Shown piece by piece: positions 1 through 12,543 of a DNA stretch of 64,000 bases. Position numbers and translations under genes: made by a program. The notes under the pieces were generated by a model. It had not been told where the DNA came from and made no database searches. It saw only the letters and a program-made list of their open reading frames with translations. Source of the DNA: Bufo bufo (lineage: Eukaryota > Chordata > Amphibia > Anura > Bufonidae). Position 1 is the stretch's first letter; each line of letters begins with the position of its first letter. The stretch is from contig NC_053390.1 of the NCBI RefSeq assembly GCF_905171765.1, forward strand, positions 515,740,852-515,804,851. Reading direction: 5' to 3'.

Positions 1-341
1 TAAGGCAAATGTGAAGCTTCTAAAGAATTAGAAGTTATTACACAGCATATGACAGAGAATATTAAACCATGTAAAGGAAAAAAGCTTGTCAGGTACATAT
101 ATAAAGAGATAAGTACTTGTATAGAAGGCATATAACAATGAGAAAAGACTTATAGTCTAATGGAAGCACTAGGAGGTAGTTTACAACTACTATGATTTAA
201 CCATACATCCCATCTCTTTAGGAATGAAGACTTCATATTCTTAGAAGATGCCCACAAACCTTCATATAAGCAGCTATTGTCTAGAGATCTGAAAATTCTA
301 TTAATATTAGGGAGGTTCCCAGATTTCCAACAAGCAGCAAT

Positions 342-950
342 TTATAGACGGGTTGTGAATATTAAGTGGCTGGCTTTAGACCTAATGTGACAGGGAAGGT
401 CTATCAGTCCAACAGACAAAAGAGCCATCTTAGATGAAGGTCTAATAGGATAACAAGCTAACGATGAGATGAACTTAAATATTGAATCCCATAGATCTTT
501 AACTCTCGGACAGTCCCACCACAAATGTAAAAATGAACCAGGAGCTTGGCCACATCTCCAACACTTTGGAGAAATCTCAGGGGAAATTCTATTTAAGTAT
601 ATAGGGGTTCTGTACCATCTATATAATATTTTCCTTGCCCCTTCTAAATGGTCAGAGCATTTAGACAGTTTGGATTCGGAGGAGAAGGCTTCTATCCAAT
701 CTGAGTCTGTGAGGACAGAGCCCAACTCAGAATTCCAAAGATCCAAAGTATGTTGTAAGGGGTTTATGCTTGATTCTTTCAAGAGTTGATAGCCCTTAGT
801 AATGCCTTTGTCCAGGTTTTGGGACATATGTATCCATTTTAGAAGTGCTTGGTTATTGGTGTTAAAGTTAAAAACTCTTGGAGATTTTAGTAAGTGTCTT
901 ATCCTTAGATATTTATAGAAATCGGAGTTGGGGATATTAAAGTCTCTATG
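342..950 (-). pseudogene. L1-like ORF2, C-terminal zinc-knuckle segment
   Basis: The C-terminal part of the LINE ORF2 continues in frame from the block at 9342 once hAT-A is removed. It carries the cysteine/histidine knuckle CWRC...H...C followed by a KDLW motif, typical of the L1/Tx1 C-terminus and thought to bind nucleic acid. The frame ends at a stop at 342. Bases 1-341 hold no further clear frame and may be degenerate 3' sequence. Many ORF2 proteins run somewhat longer after the knuckle, so this stop may be premature. Confidence 0.8.
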
Positions 951-1239
951 TAGAGTTGAGCGAACACCTGGATGTTCGGGTTCGAGAAATTCGGCCGAAC
1001 TTCCCGGAAATGTTCGGGTTCGGGATCCGAACCCGACCCGAACTTCGTCCCGAACCCGAACCCCATTGAAGTCAATGGGGACCCGAACTTTTCGGCACTA
1101 AAAAGGCTGTAAAACAGCCCAGGAAAGGGCTAGAGGGCTGCAAAAGGCAGCAAAATGTAGTTGAATCCCCTGCAAACAAATGTGGATAGGGAAATGAATA
1201 AAAATAAAAATAAAATAAATAAAAATTAACCAATATCAA

Positions 1240-2530
1240 TTGGAGAGAGGTCCCATAGCAGAAAATCAGGCTTCATGTCAGCAGAGAATCAGTCTTCATG
1301 TCATAGCAGAGAATCAGGCTTCACGTCACCCAAAACTGGAACAGTCCATTGTCAGATATTTAGGCCCAGGCAGAGGAGAGAGGTCCCATAACATAGAATC
1401 TGGCTTCATGTCAGCAGAGAATCAGTCTTCATGTCACAGCAGAGAATCATGCTTCACGTCACCCAACATTGGAACAGTCCATTGTCATATAATTTAGGCC
1501 CCGGCACCCAGACAGAGAAGAGAGGTCCCATAACATAGAATCTGGCTTCATGTCAGCAGAGAATCAGTCTTCATGTCATAGCAGAGAATCAGGCTTCATG
1601 TCACCCACCACTGGAACAGGCCACTGTCAGATATTTTTAGGCCCCGGCACCCAGACAGAGGAGAGAGGTCCCATAACATAGAATCTGGCTTCATGTCAGC
1701 AGAGAATCAGTCTTCATGTCATAGCAGAGAATCAGGCTTCATGTCACCCACCACTGGAACAGGCCACTGTCAGATATTTTTAGGCCCCGGCACCCAGACA
1801 GAGGAGAGAGGTCCCATAACATAGAATCTGGCTTCATGTCAGCAGAGAATCAGTCTTCATGTCATAGCAGAGAATCATGCTTCACGTCACCCAACATTGG
1901 AACAGTCCATTGTCATATAATTTAGGCCCCGGCACCCAGACAGAGGAGAGAGGTCCCATAACATAGAATCTGGCTTCATGTCAGCGACTCAGCAGAGAAT
2001 CAGTCTTCATGTCATAGCAGAGAATCAGGCTTCATGTCACCCGCCACTGGAACAGGCCACTGTCAGATATTTTTAGACCCCGGCACCCAGACAGAGGAGA
2101 GAGGTCCCATAACAGAGATTCAGGCTTCATGTCAGCAGAGAATCAGTCTTCATGTCATAGCAGAGAATCAGGCTTCATGTCACCCACCACTGGAACAGGC
2201 CACTGTCAGATATTTTTAGGCCCCGGCACTCAGACAGAGGAGAGAGGTCCCATAACAGAGATTCAGGCTTCATGTCAGCAGAGAATCAGTCTTCATGTCA
2301 TAGCAGAGAATCAGACTTTATGTCACCCACCACTGGAACAGGCCACTGTCAGATATTTTTAGGCCCCGGCACCCAGACAGAGGAGAGAGGTCCCATAACA
2401 GAGATTCAGGCTTCATGTCAGCAGAGAATCAGTCTTCATGTCATAGCAGAGAATCAGGCTTCACGTTACCCACCACTGGAACAGTCTATTGTCACATATT
2501 TAGGCCCAGGCACCCAGGCAAAGGAGAGGT
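1240..2530. repeat. 143-bp tandem array at the transposase-3' side of hAT-A
   Basis: About eight to nine head-to-tail copies. The string AGAGGTCCCATA recurs near 1380, 1522, 1665, 1809, 1950, 2101, 2245 and 2388, a spacing of 141-151 bp. Each unit contains smaller repeats of CAGCAGAGAATCAG and TTCATGTCA. Short plus-strand open frames here arise from the repeat and are not genes. Confidence 0.9.
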
Positions 2531-2645
2531 TCATTCAACTTTGGGTTGCCCCGCAATATAATGGTAAAATGAAAATAAAAATAGGATTGAATGAGGAAGT
2601 GCCCTGGAGTACAATAATATATGGTTAAGGGGAGGTAGTTAATGT

Positions 2646-5600
2646 CTAATCTGCACAAGGGATGGACAGGTCCTGTGGGATCCATGAACGTCAGCTTGTC
2701 CACATTGGCTGTAAACAGGCTGCTGCGTTTGTCTGTAATGACGCCCCCTGCCATGCTGAATACACGTTCAGACAAAACGCTGGCCGCCGGGCAGGCCAGC
2801 ACCTCCAAGGCATAAAAGACTAGCTCTGGCCACGTGGACAATTTGGAGACCCAGAAGTTGAATGGGGCCGAACCATCAGTCAGTACGTGGAGGGGTGTGC
2901 ACAGGTACTGTTCCACCATGTTAGTGAAATGTTGCCTCCTGCTAACACGTTCCGTATCAGGTGGTGGTGCAGTTAGCTGTGGCGTGGTGACAAAACTTTT
3001 CCACATCTCTGCCATGCTAACCCTGCCCTCAGAGGAGCTGGCCGTGACACAGCTGCGTTGGCGACCTCTTGCTCCTCCTCTGCCTTCGCCTTGGGCTTCC
3101 ACTTGTTCCCCTGTGACATTTGGGAATGCTCTCAGTAGCGCGTCTACCAACGTGCGCTTGTACTCGCGCATCTTCCTATCACGCTCCAGTGCAGGAAGTA
3201 AGGTGGGCACATTGTCTTTGTACCGTGGATCCAGCAGGGTGGCAACCCAGTACTCCGCACACGTTAAAATGTGGTCAACTCTGCTGTCGTTGCGCAGGCA
3301 CTGCAGCATGTAGTCGCTCATGTGTGCCAGGCTGCCCAGAGGTAAGGACAAGCTGTCCTCTGTGGGAGGCGTATCGTCATCGTCCTGCATTTCCCCACAG
3401 CCACGCACCAGTGATGGTCCCGAGCTGCGTTGGGTGCCACCCCGCTGTGAACATGCTTCATCCTCATCCTCCTCCACCTCCTCCTCGTCCTCCTCGTCCT
3501 CCAGTAGTGGGCCCTGTCTGGCCACATTTGTACCTGGCCTCTGCTGTTGCAAAAAACCTCCCTCTGAGTCACTTCGAAGAGACTGGCCTGAAAGTGCTAA
3601 AAATGACCCCTCTTCCTCCTCCTCCTCCTCCTGGGCCACCTCCTCTTCCATCATCGCCCTAAGTGTTTTCTCAAGGAGACATAGAAGTGGTATTGTAACG
3701 CTGATAATGGCGTCATCGCCACTGGCCATGTTGGTTGAGTACTCGAAACAGCGGAACAGGGCACACAGGTCTCGCATGGAGGCCCAGTCATTGGTGGTGA
3801 AGTGGTGCTGTTCCGCAGTACGACTGACCCGTGCGTGCTGCAGCTGAAACTCCACTATGGCCTGCCGCTGCTCGCACAGTCTGTCCAGCATGTGCAAGGT
3901 GGAGTTCCACCTGGTGGGCACGTCGCATATGAGGCGGTGAGCGGGAAGGCCGAAGTTACGCTGTAGCGCAGACAGGCGAGCAGCGGCAGGATGTGAACGC
4001 CGGAAGCGCGAACAGACGGCCCGCACTTTATGCAGCAGCTCTGACATGTCGGGGTAGTTGCGAATGAACTTCTGCACCACCAAATTCAGCACATGCGCCA
4101 GGCAAGGGATGTGCGTCAAATCGGCTAGTCCCAGAGCTGCAACGAGATTTCACCCATTATCGCATACCACCAGGCCGGGCGTGAGGCTCACCGACAGCAA
4201 CCACTCGTTGTTCTGTTGTTCTATACCCCGCCACAACTCCTGTGCGGTGTGGGGCCTGTCCCCCAAACATATGAGTTTCAGAATGGCCTGCTGACGTTTA
4301 CCCCGGGCTGTGCTGAAGTTGGTGGTGAAGATGTGTGGCTGACTGGATGAGCAGGTGGAAGAAGAGGAGGAGGAAGCTGAGTAGGAGGAGGAGGAGACAG
4401 GAGGCAAAGAATGTTGCCCTGCGATCCTTGGCGGCGGAAGGACGTGCGCCAAACAGCTCTCCGCCTGGGGCCCAGCCGCCACTACATTTACCCAGTGTGC
4501 AGTTAGGGAGATATAGCGTCCCTGGCCGTGCTTACTGGTCCACGTATCTGTGGTTAGGTGGACCTTGCCACAGATGGCGTTGCGCAGTGCACACTTGATT
4601 TTATCGGATACTTGGTTGTGCAGGGAAGACACGGCTCTCTTGGAGAAGTAGTGGCGGCTGGGAACAACATACTGTGGGACAGCAAGCGACATGAGCTGTT
4701 TGAAGCTGTCTGTGTCCACCAGCCTAAATGCCAGCATTTCATAGGCCAGTAGTTTAGAAATGCTGGCATTCAGGGCCAGGGATCGAGGGTGGCTAGGTGG
4801 GAATTTACGCTTTCTCTCAAATGTTTGTGAGATGGAGAGCTGAACGCTGCCGTGTGACATGGTTGAGATGCTTGGTGACGCAGGTGGTGGTGTTGGTGGT
4901 ACATCCCATGTTTGCTGGGCGGCAGGTGCCAACGTTCCTCCAGAGGCGGAGGAAGAGGCCGAAGTGGCGGCAGCAGCAGAAGAGGCCGAGGCGGCAGCAG
5001 CAGAAGAGGTAGCAGGGGGAGCCTGAGTGACTTCCTTGTTTTTAAGGTGTTTACTCCACTGCAGTTCATGCTTTGCATGCAGGTGCCTGGTCATGCAGGT
5101 TGTGCTAAGGTTCAGAACGTTAATGCCTCGCTTCAGACTCTGATGGCACAGCGTGCAAACCACTCGGGTCTTGTCGTCAGCACATTGTTGGAAGAAGTAC
5201 CATGCCAGGGAACTCCTTGAAGCTGCCTTTGGGGTGCTCGGTCCCAGATGGCGGCGGTCAGTAGCAGGCGGAGTCTCTTGGCGGCGGGTGTTTTGCTTTT
5301 GCCCACTGCTCCCTCTTTGTCTTTTGCTACGCTGTTGGCTCGGTCTCACCACTGCCTCTTCCTCCGAACTGTGAAATTCAGTGGCACGACCTTCATTCCA
5401 TGTGGGGTCTAGGACCTCATCGTCCCCTGCATCGTCTTCATCCCTGACCTCCTGTTCAGTCTGCACACTGCAGAAAGACGCAGCAGTTGGAACCTGTGTT
5501 TCGTCATCATCAGAGACGTGCTGAGGTGGTATTCCCATGTCCTCATCATCAGGAAACTTAAGTGGTTGTGCGTTAGTGCATTCTATGTCTTCCACCGCTG

Positions 5601-6045
5601 GGGAAGGTCTAGGTGGATGCCCTTGGGAAACCCTGCCAGCAGAGTCTTCAAACAGCATAAGAGACTGCTGCATAACTTGAGGTTCAGACAGTTTCCCTGA
5701 TTTTCATGGGGGTGATGTGACAGACTGATGGGCTTGGTTTTCATGCGCCATCTGTGCGCTTTCTGCAGAAGACTGGGTGGGAGATAATGTGAACGTGCTG
5801 GATCCACTGTCGGCCACCCAATTGACTAATGCCTGTACCTGCTCAGGCCTTACCATCCTTAGAACGGCATTGGGCTCCACCAATTATGGCTGTAAATTCT
5901 GGCGGCTACTGGGACCTGAGGTAGTTGGTACACTAGGACGTGTGGCTGTGGCAGAACGGCCACGTCCTCTCCCAGCACCAGAGGGTCCACTAACACCACC
6001 ACGATCATGTCCGCGTCCGAGTCCCTTACTAGATGTTTTCCTCAT
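2646..6045 (-). pseudogene. hAT transposase with BED zinc finger (hAT-A copy, inactivated)
   Basis: This was a hAT transposase: a nuclear DNA-binding enzyme that excises and reinserts the element using an RNase-H-like core. The predicted start is the ATG at 6043-6045, supported by the same N-terminus in hAT-B. Domains in order are a basic Gly/Arg-rich N-terminus, an acidic Ser-rich region, a BED finger (about 5045-5215), a hAT catalytic region with the LTTDTWTSKHGQ block near 4540, a WNSTLHML block near 3895, an acidic low-complexity insert near 3450-3650, and the C-terminal dimerisation region near 2690-2830. Three in-frame stops break it: 5884-5886 (TAA), 5704-5706 (TGA) and 4150-4152 (CGA to TGA, a CpG-type change). 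A 17-nt deletion near 2687 shifts the C-terminus, so the open frame running on to 2500 has an artificial tail. Confidence 0.9.
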
Positions 6046-6185
6046 TGTTACCGTTCATCACAATAAGAAAAATATTATTTGGCCCAATGTGTTGAATTCA
6101 AATTCAGGCCTTTTTTTTTACAGACACCTAACACTATCTGGTTATCTATTTAGGTACCGTATTACACTAATACAGGCACAGCAGT

Positions 6186-8295
6186 AATGACAGATTTAGC
6201 TGAATATAAATTTGAGGCCTATTATTTAGGCGCTGGGTGACAGGTATACGTTTACGGACAGAATTAGATTTGGATCTGCACAGTAGCGTGTGTGTGAAGT
6301 TATTGAGAATTACCCTATTAGTACCTTGAATCTAATATACCCTTTTAGGGATAGATTTAAAGTAGGCCTGATACAGCAGAAACCACTAATTTACAGAATT
6401 GCAAAATTGGGAATTGTATTTCAACCCAGAACAAAAACTGTGCTTTGACGGAAACTAAATAACTTGACCAGCTAAAGCCATAATGACAGATTTGGATGAA
6501 TATAAATTTGAGGCCTATTTTTTAGGCGCTGGGTGACACGTATACGTTTACACACAGAATTAGACTTGGAATTGCACTGTAGCGTGTGTGTGAAGTTATT
6601 GAGAATAACCCTATCTGCACCTTGAATCTTATATACCCTTTTAGGGATAGATTTAAAGTAGGCCTGATACAGCAGAAACCACTAATTTAGAGAATTGCAA
6701 AATTGGGAATTGTATTTCAACCCAGAACAAAAATTGTGCTTTGACGGACACTAAATAACTTGACCAGCTAAAGCAATAATGACAGATTTGGATGAATATA
6801 AATTTGAGGCCTATTTTTTAGGCGCTGGGTGACAGGTATACGTTTACACACAGAATTAGACTTGGAATTGCACTGTAGCGTGTGTGTGAAGTTATTGAGA
6901 ATAACCCTATCTGCACCTTGAATCTTATATACCCTTTTAGGGATAGATTTAAAGTAGGCCTGATACAGCAGAAACCACTAATTTAGAGAATTGCAAAATT
7001 GGGAATTGTATTTCAACCCAGAACAAAATTTGTGCTTTGACGGACACTAAATAACTTGACCAGCTAAAGCAATAATGACAGATTTGGATGAATATAAATT
7101 TGAGGCCTATTTTTTAGGCGCTGGGTGACAGGTATACGTTTACACACAGAATTAGACTTGGAATTGCACTGTAGCGTGTGTGTGAAGTTATTGAGAATAC
7201 CCCTATCTGCACCTTGAATCTTATATACCCTTTTAGGGATAGATTTAAAGTAGGCCTGATACAGCAGAAACCACTAATTTAGAGAATTGCAAAATTGGGA
7301 ATTGTATTTCAACCCAGAACAAAAACTGTGCTTTGACGGACACTAAATAACTTGACCAGCTAAGGCTACTTTCACACTTGCGTTCGGAGCGGATCCGTCT
7401 GGTGTCTGCACAGACGGATCCGCTCCTATAATGCAAACGATGGTATCCGTTCAGAACGGGTCCGTCTGCATTATATTTCACAATAAAATCGAAGTGTGAA
7501 AGTTAGTCAGACGGATCCGTCCAGACTTTGCATTGAAAGTCAATGGGGGACGGATTCGTTTGAAAATTGCACCATATTGTGTCAACTTCAAACGGATCTG
7601 TCCCCATTGACTTACATTGTAAGTCTGGACGGATCCGTTTGCCTCCGCACGGCCAGGCGGACACCCGAACGCTGCAAGCTGCGTTCGGGTGTCCACCTGC
7701 TGAGCGGAACGGAGGCCAAGCGGAGCCAGACTGAGGCATTCTGAGCGGATCCGCGTCCACTCAGAATGCATTGGGGCTGGACGGATGCGTTCGGGGCCGC
7801 TTGTGAGAGCCTTCAAACGGAGCTCACAAGCGGAACCCCGAACGCAAGTGTGAAAGTAGCCTAAAGCAATAATGACAGATTTGGATGAATATAAATTTGA
7901 GGCCTTATTTTTAGGCGCTGGGTGACAGGTATATGTTTACACACAGAATTAGACTTGGAATTGAACAGTAGCGTGTTTGTGAAGTTATTGAGAATAACCC
8001 TATCTGCACCTTGAATCTTATATACCCTTTTAGGGATAGATTTAAAGTAGGCCTGATACAGCAGAAACCACTAATTTAGAGAATTGCAAAATTGGGAATT
8101 GTATTTCAACCCAGAACAAAAACTGTGCTTTGACGGACACTAAATAACTTGACCAGCTAAAGCAATAATGACAGATTTGGATGATAATAAATTTGAGGCC
8201 TATTTTTTAGGCGCTGGGTGACAGGTATACGTTTACACACAGAATTAGACTTGGAATTGCACTGTAGCGTGTGTGTGAAGTTATTGAGAATAACT
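6186..8295. repeat. 296-bp tandem array in hAT-A
   Basis: Roughly six direct copies start at TAATGACAGATTT near 6186, 6481, 6777, 7073, 7870 and 8167. Spacing is 295-296 bp except where the MITE at 7364-7861 sits. The array lies upstream of the transposase on its strand, where a long 5' leader or intron could be. No coding signal was seen. Confidence 0.9.
7364..7861. mobile_element. Harbinger-type MITE, 498 bp
   Basis: Inverted ends GGCTACTTTCACACTTGCG match their complement at the right end. The insert is flanked by TAA at 7361-7363 and 7862-7864, fitting the 3-bp TWA target of PIF/Harbinger elements. It splits one 296-bp repeat unit of hAT-A, and that unit rejoins perfectly without it. The interior is a long imperfect palindrome rich in GGATCCG motifs, which explains the overlapping open frames on both strands. 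It encodes no transposase. Confidence 0.85.
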
Positions 8296-8815
8296 TCGTG
8301 ACAGGCTCAGCTTGACCCTGATGTAGGATATAGCCAAAAAATAACCACACTATTGATGGTTAAATGCACTTGGTGACAGGCTCAGCTTGCCTCTGATGTA
8401 GTATATGGCCAAAAAATAACCACACTATTGATGGGTAAATGCACTTTGTGACAGGCTCAGCTTGCCCCTGATGTAGTATATGGCCAAAAAATAACCACAC
8501 TATTGATGGTTAAATGCACTTGATGACAGCTTGACCCTGATGTAGGATATAGCCAAAAAATAACCACACTATTGATGGTTAAATGCACTTTGTGACAGGC
8601 TCAGCTTGACCCTGGTGTAGTATATGGCCAAAAAATAACCACACTATTGATGGTTAAATGCACTTGGTGACAGGCTCAGCTTGCCCCTGATGTAGTATAT
8701 GGCCAAAAAATAACCACACTATTGATGGTTAAATGCACTTTGTGACAGGCTCAGCTTGACCCTGATGTAGGATATAGCCAAAAAATAACCACACTATTGA
8801 TGGTTAAATGTACTT
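8290..8815. repeat. 75-bp tandem array in hAT-A
   Basis: Seven head-to-tail copies of a 69-78 bp unit. GTGACAGGCTCAGCTTG recurs near 8294, 8372, 8448, 8590, 8665 and 8740, with a shortened copy near 8522. Each unit contains CCAAAAAATAACCACAC. The array follows directly on the 296-bp array. Confidence 0.9.
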
Positions 8816-9078
8816 GGTGGCAGCTTGTGCTGGCGCACCACAAGACACAAAATGGCCGCCGATCAACCCAGAAAAAAGTGAATGAAAAACGCTCTGGGCA
8901 GCCTAAAAACAGTGAGCAATTGAATAGCAGCAGTTCAATGATCCACAGCTGTAGATCGATCACTGAATGAAGTCTTTTGGAGGAGTTAATCACTGCCTAA
9001 TCTCGCCCTAACGTCGCAGCTGCAACCTCTCCCTACACTTGTAACAGTAGAGTGACGTGCAGCGCTACGTGACCCAAG

Positions 9079-9116
9079 CTTATATAGAGGCTGGGTCACA
9101 TGCTGCACTGGCCAAT
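9079..9116 (-). promoter_or_regulatory. CCAAT plus TATA promoter candidate of hAT-A
   Basis: On the minus strand an inverted CCAAT motif (GATTGGCCAG, around 9108-9117) is followed about 25 bp later by CTATATAAG (9087-9079). It reads toward the transposase and sits just inside the right terminus. The start codon is about 3 kb away, so a long leader or spliced intron is implied. The same CCAAT block is kept in hAT-B, where the TATA-like part has changed to CTATTCAAG. Function is inferred from motif layout only. Confidence 0.5.
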
Positions 9117-9341
9117 CACAGCCATGCCAATAGTAGGCATGGCTGTGACGGCCTCTTGGGGCAAGTAGTATGACGCTTGTTGATTGGCTGCTTTGCAGCC
9201 TTTCAAAAAGCGCCAAGAAAGCGCCGAACACCGAACCTGAACCCGGACTTTTACAAAAATGTTCGGGTTCGGGTCCGTGTCACGGACACCCCAAAATTCG
9301 GTACGAACCCAAACTATATAGTTCGGGTTCGCTCAACCCTA

Positions 9342-9717
9342 TCTCTATGTAATTGAGCAAATTCAACAAAGATACCATCCTTCCATAGTTGTTTAACATC
9401 AGTAATGCCTGAATCTACCCAATTATTTAACCGTAAATCTGGGATAGCTAATTCACAGATTTTCAGAGGCACTGAGGATAATGAGGTAGGAATTAGCTTA
9501 TCTATTCTAGCAATGGAGTACCAGATGTTAAGTATTGCAGTCAAAGTTGATAATGGAGAGTTATTTTTGATACCAAAGGCCCCTGTAGCGGAAAAACATA
9601 AATTTATGTCATAAGATCCCATAAAACTTATTTCTAATGAAACCCATTTTTTTGAGGTGTCATCTTTAATCAAATATCTCAATTGGTCAAGTATAGATGA
9701 GGCATGATAATGTTTAA
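9342..9717 (-). pseudogene. L1-like ORF2, region after the reverse transcriptase
   Basis: This is an open minus-strand stretch continuing the same ORF2 between the two insertions. It resembles the poorly conserved linker between the RT and zinc-knuckle regions of L1 ORF2. Its upstream edge is the TTAA at 9714-9717 and its downstream edge is the hAT duplication TCTCTATG at 9342-9349. No internal stop was seen. No catalytic function can be assigned to this part alone. Confidence 0.75.
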
Positions 9718-10881
9718 AGGGGTTATCCGAGTTATGAAAAAAAATAATATAGCACTGAATATCTGATATATAACTGAGCTAAGCAAGTTTTATGCAAAAT
9801 ATATATATATATTTCCTCATTTCCCTGGTTCTTTTCTGGCCCTTTGTTTACATGCAATAAAAACAATCTCTGCCCCTCCCCCTTCACTGCCAAGGGAGTG
9901 AATACAAGAGCTGCCCTGAGTGACATGTCTGCCTGCTGGGAGACTCTGCAGCATGTTGTATATGTAGGACTACAAGTCCCAGCTGTATAATGACACTGCT
10001 AAGGGAGTGGATACAAGAGCTGCCCTGAGTGACATGTCTGCCTGCTGGGAGACTCTGCAGCATGTTGTATGTGTAAGACTACAAGTCCCAGCTATATAAT
10101 GACACTGCTAAGGGAGTGAATACAAGAGCTGCCCTGAGTGACATGTCTGCCTGCTGGGAGACTCTGCAGCATGTTGTATATGTAGGACTACAAGTCCCAG
10201 CTGTATAATGACACTGCTAAGGGAGTGGATACAAGAGCTGCCCTGAGTGACATGTCTGCCTGCTGGGAGACTCTGCAGCATGTTGTATGTGTAGGACTAC
10301 AAGTCCCAGCTGTATAGTGACACTGCTAAGGGAGTGAATACAAGTGCTGCCCTGAGTGACATGTCTGCCTGCTGGGAGACTCTGCAGCATGTTGTATGTG
10401 TAGGACTACAAGTCCCAGCTGTATAATGACACTGCTAAGGGAGTGGATACAAGAGCTGCCCTGAGTGCTGGGAGAAAACAGCAACTTGTAAGTGTAGAAC
10501 TACAAGTCCCACCTGTATAATGACACTGCTAATACACACAGGATCTTCCCCCTACCTGTAATGCTTTGCAGAACTTCTCTGTCAGCTCCTCTTGTCTCCT
10601 CAATGCCTGCAGCTACACAGTAAACACTTCAGCCCTGAGTCTGTGCAGCTGAATGGGTTAAGAATCCTAGCAGAGAGCAGAGTGAAGGGGGCGTGGCCAG
10701 CACAGTGACGTTTCGTTTACAGGCTTGTAAACGACCTTTATCAAAGCAGGGAGAGAAGCTGACATCACAGGTCATGTGACCCTCAGTGAAATCTGAGAAA
10801 CCAGCCACTGGAGATAAAGTGAGTGAATTGGAAAGCTGTTACATTTGCCCAGTTAGGAACATAGAAACTCGGATAACCCCT
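9718..10881. mobile_element. TTAA-flanked MITE inside the LINE
   Basis: The ends AGGGGTTATCCGAG and CTCGGATAACCCCT are inverted copies flanked by TTAA at 9714-9717 and 10882-10885, the target signature of piggyBac-type elements. Length is 1164 bp. It holds a 109-bp tandem array and has no transposase frame. The LINE frame rejoins when it is removed with one TTAA. The terminal bases allow a shift of one or two A/T, so the superfamily is a reasoned guess. Confidence 0.75.
9890..10540. repeat. 109-bp tandem array within the TTAA MITE
   Basis: Five to six direct copies. AAGGGAGTG recurs near 9892, 10001, 10110, 10219, 10328 and 10438. Units contain CTACAAGTCCCAGCTGTATAA and differ by a few substitutions. 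The last copy is shortened. Confidence 0.9.
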
Positions 10882-12543
10882 TTAATAGAAGGAACATTGA
10901 GATCTCCTGTTTTGAGTGGTTTGCTAAGGATAAGTGCTTTCACTCTGGGTTTAAATTTTCCCCAAATGTGGCGGTTAATTAAGGATTGAAGCTTGGTTAT
11001 ATATCCAGTGGGAATGGAAATTGGAATATTGTGGAACATGTAAATAATTTTGGGAAGAATGACCATTTTCAGTGCAGCTATTCTTCCTAGCCATGAGAGA
11101 GAGTCCATCCTTAGGTTATTTAAAGAGTCGTTAATTTTATTATATAAAGGCCAGAAGTTAACCTTAAATAGTTTGTTGGTAGGGAAAGCAAGTTGAATGC
11201 CCAAATATGTCAAAGACTCATCTGCCCAGGGAAATTTATATGAATTGGAAATTAAACGTTTGGAAGCCGGGGATAAACCTAAGTCTAGTATTTGGGACTT
11301 ATTAATGTTTATTTTATAGAAGGATGCTTTGCCAAACATGGAAATAATATCATTAATAGCAGTTAATGCAGTAGTTGGATTTGATGTTATAATTAAGACA
11401 TCATCTGCGAAGAGACCTATACGGTGATCTATGTCTCCTACTAGTATCCCTTTAATAAGCGGGGAGGATCTAATATGTTCAGCAAAGGGTTCCATTGCAA
11501 GAGCAAATATCAAGGGTGACATAGGGCAGCCTTGTCTGGTTCCATTTTTGATATTGAATGGGGCAGAGAGAAAACTAGACGAATATATAGAGGCACTGGG
11601 ATTAGAATATAAGGACATAACTGCAGATAGGAAGAATTCCCCAAATCCAAACTTTTTTAAAGTTGCATAAATATAATCCCAGTGTATTCTATCGAACGCC
11701 TTCTCCGCATCCAAGGAAAGAAGCAGAGAAGGCGTCCGGGTGGCATATGCCACATCTAATAGATCTATAAACCTTCTAGTACCGTCTGATGATTGTCTGT
11801 TGAGAACAAATCCAATTTGGTCATTGGAAATTAAAGAAGGCAGAATGCTAGAAAACCTTTTTGCCAGTATTTTCGCAAAAATCTTTATATCAGAATTTAA
11901 AAGTGATATGGGTCTGAAGTTAGCCGGTTTAGCTGCAGGTTTACCAGGTTTTGGAAGGGTAATGATCAGTGCATTTAACATGTCTTTTGGAATTGATTTT
12001 TGTGCTGCTATTAAGTTAAAGGTTCTATTCAGGAAGGGGTTTAAAATGTGTGAGAAATTCTTATAATATTCATTTGTAAGACCGTCTGGGCCAGGGGATT
12101 TATTATTTTTGAGGGAATGGATTGCGTAAGAAATTTCTGAATGTGTAATTTTAGAATTGAGGGTTTGATTTTGGTTTGGCGTAAGGGATGGAAGGGAGAT
12201 GCCACTAAGGAAGTCATTGATATATTCAGTAGTAGGTTGGACAGTGTCAGCTGAACTTTCTAAATTATATAGATTTGTGTAATAGTTGGCAAATTCCTCT
12301 GCTATGTGTTTGGGATTAAACAGTTTTTTGCCTTGAGTGTCATATAGGAAGGGAATTCTTGTTTTGACTTCTCTTTTTTTTAACTCTATTTGCTAGGATT
12401 TTTGAAGCTTTGTTACCTTGTGAATAGTGGTCTGATTTAATTTTACGAAGATGGAACTCATGTTTTTCATAAAGGTGAAGATAGAGGTGATGTCTGGCTG
12501 TTTTTAATTTGCCCAAAATTTTTTGGGTATATGTTATTGTCAT
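10882..12543 (-). pseudogene. L1-like ORF2, reverse-transcriptase segment
   Basis: This block encodes the reverse transcriptase that would copy the LINE RNA at the target site. Visible motifs, in order, are the linker signature NNKSPGPDGL near 12100, RPISLLN, the DAEKAFDR block, the RQGCPMSPL block and the catalytic FADD box. The frame is open from about 12360 down to 10882. Upstream of that, a run of eight A on the minus strand (near 12371-12378) shifts the frame relative to the preceding block (12380-12543), where seven would keep it, so this copy is broken there. The last residues before 10882 continue in frame into the block at 9717. There is no endonuclease domain, as expected for a 5'-truncated copy. 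Confidence 0.85.

Larger units (their letters stand above)
951..9341 (-). mobile_element. hAT-A: 8.4 kb hAT element with BED-finger transposase (decayed)
   Basis: The element is bounded by an exact 8-bp duplication, TCTCTATG, at 943-950 and 9342-9349. Inverted termini begin TAGAGTTGAGCGAAC and end with the complement. Long subterminal regions repeat GTTCGGGTTCGGG-type motifs. From left to right it holds a 143-bp tandem array, a minus-strand transposase pseudogene (2646-6045), a 296-bp tandem array invaded by a MITE, a 75-bp tandem array and a CCAAT/TATA region reading toward the transposase. It is inserted in a LINE. The 8-bp duplication, BED finger and hAT dimerisation region support the superfamily. 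Confidence 0.92.

Noticed and set aside
1240..2628. Series of short plus-strand frames, and a CRISPR-like look
   Set aside because: The repeats are head-to-tail with no unique spacers, in a eukaryotic hAT element.
2500..2690. C-terminal extension of the hAT-A frame beyond its native end
   Set aside because: It is produced by a 17-nt deletion near 2687. The hAT-B copy shows the native ending and stop.
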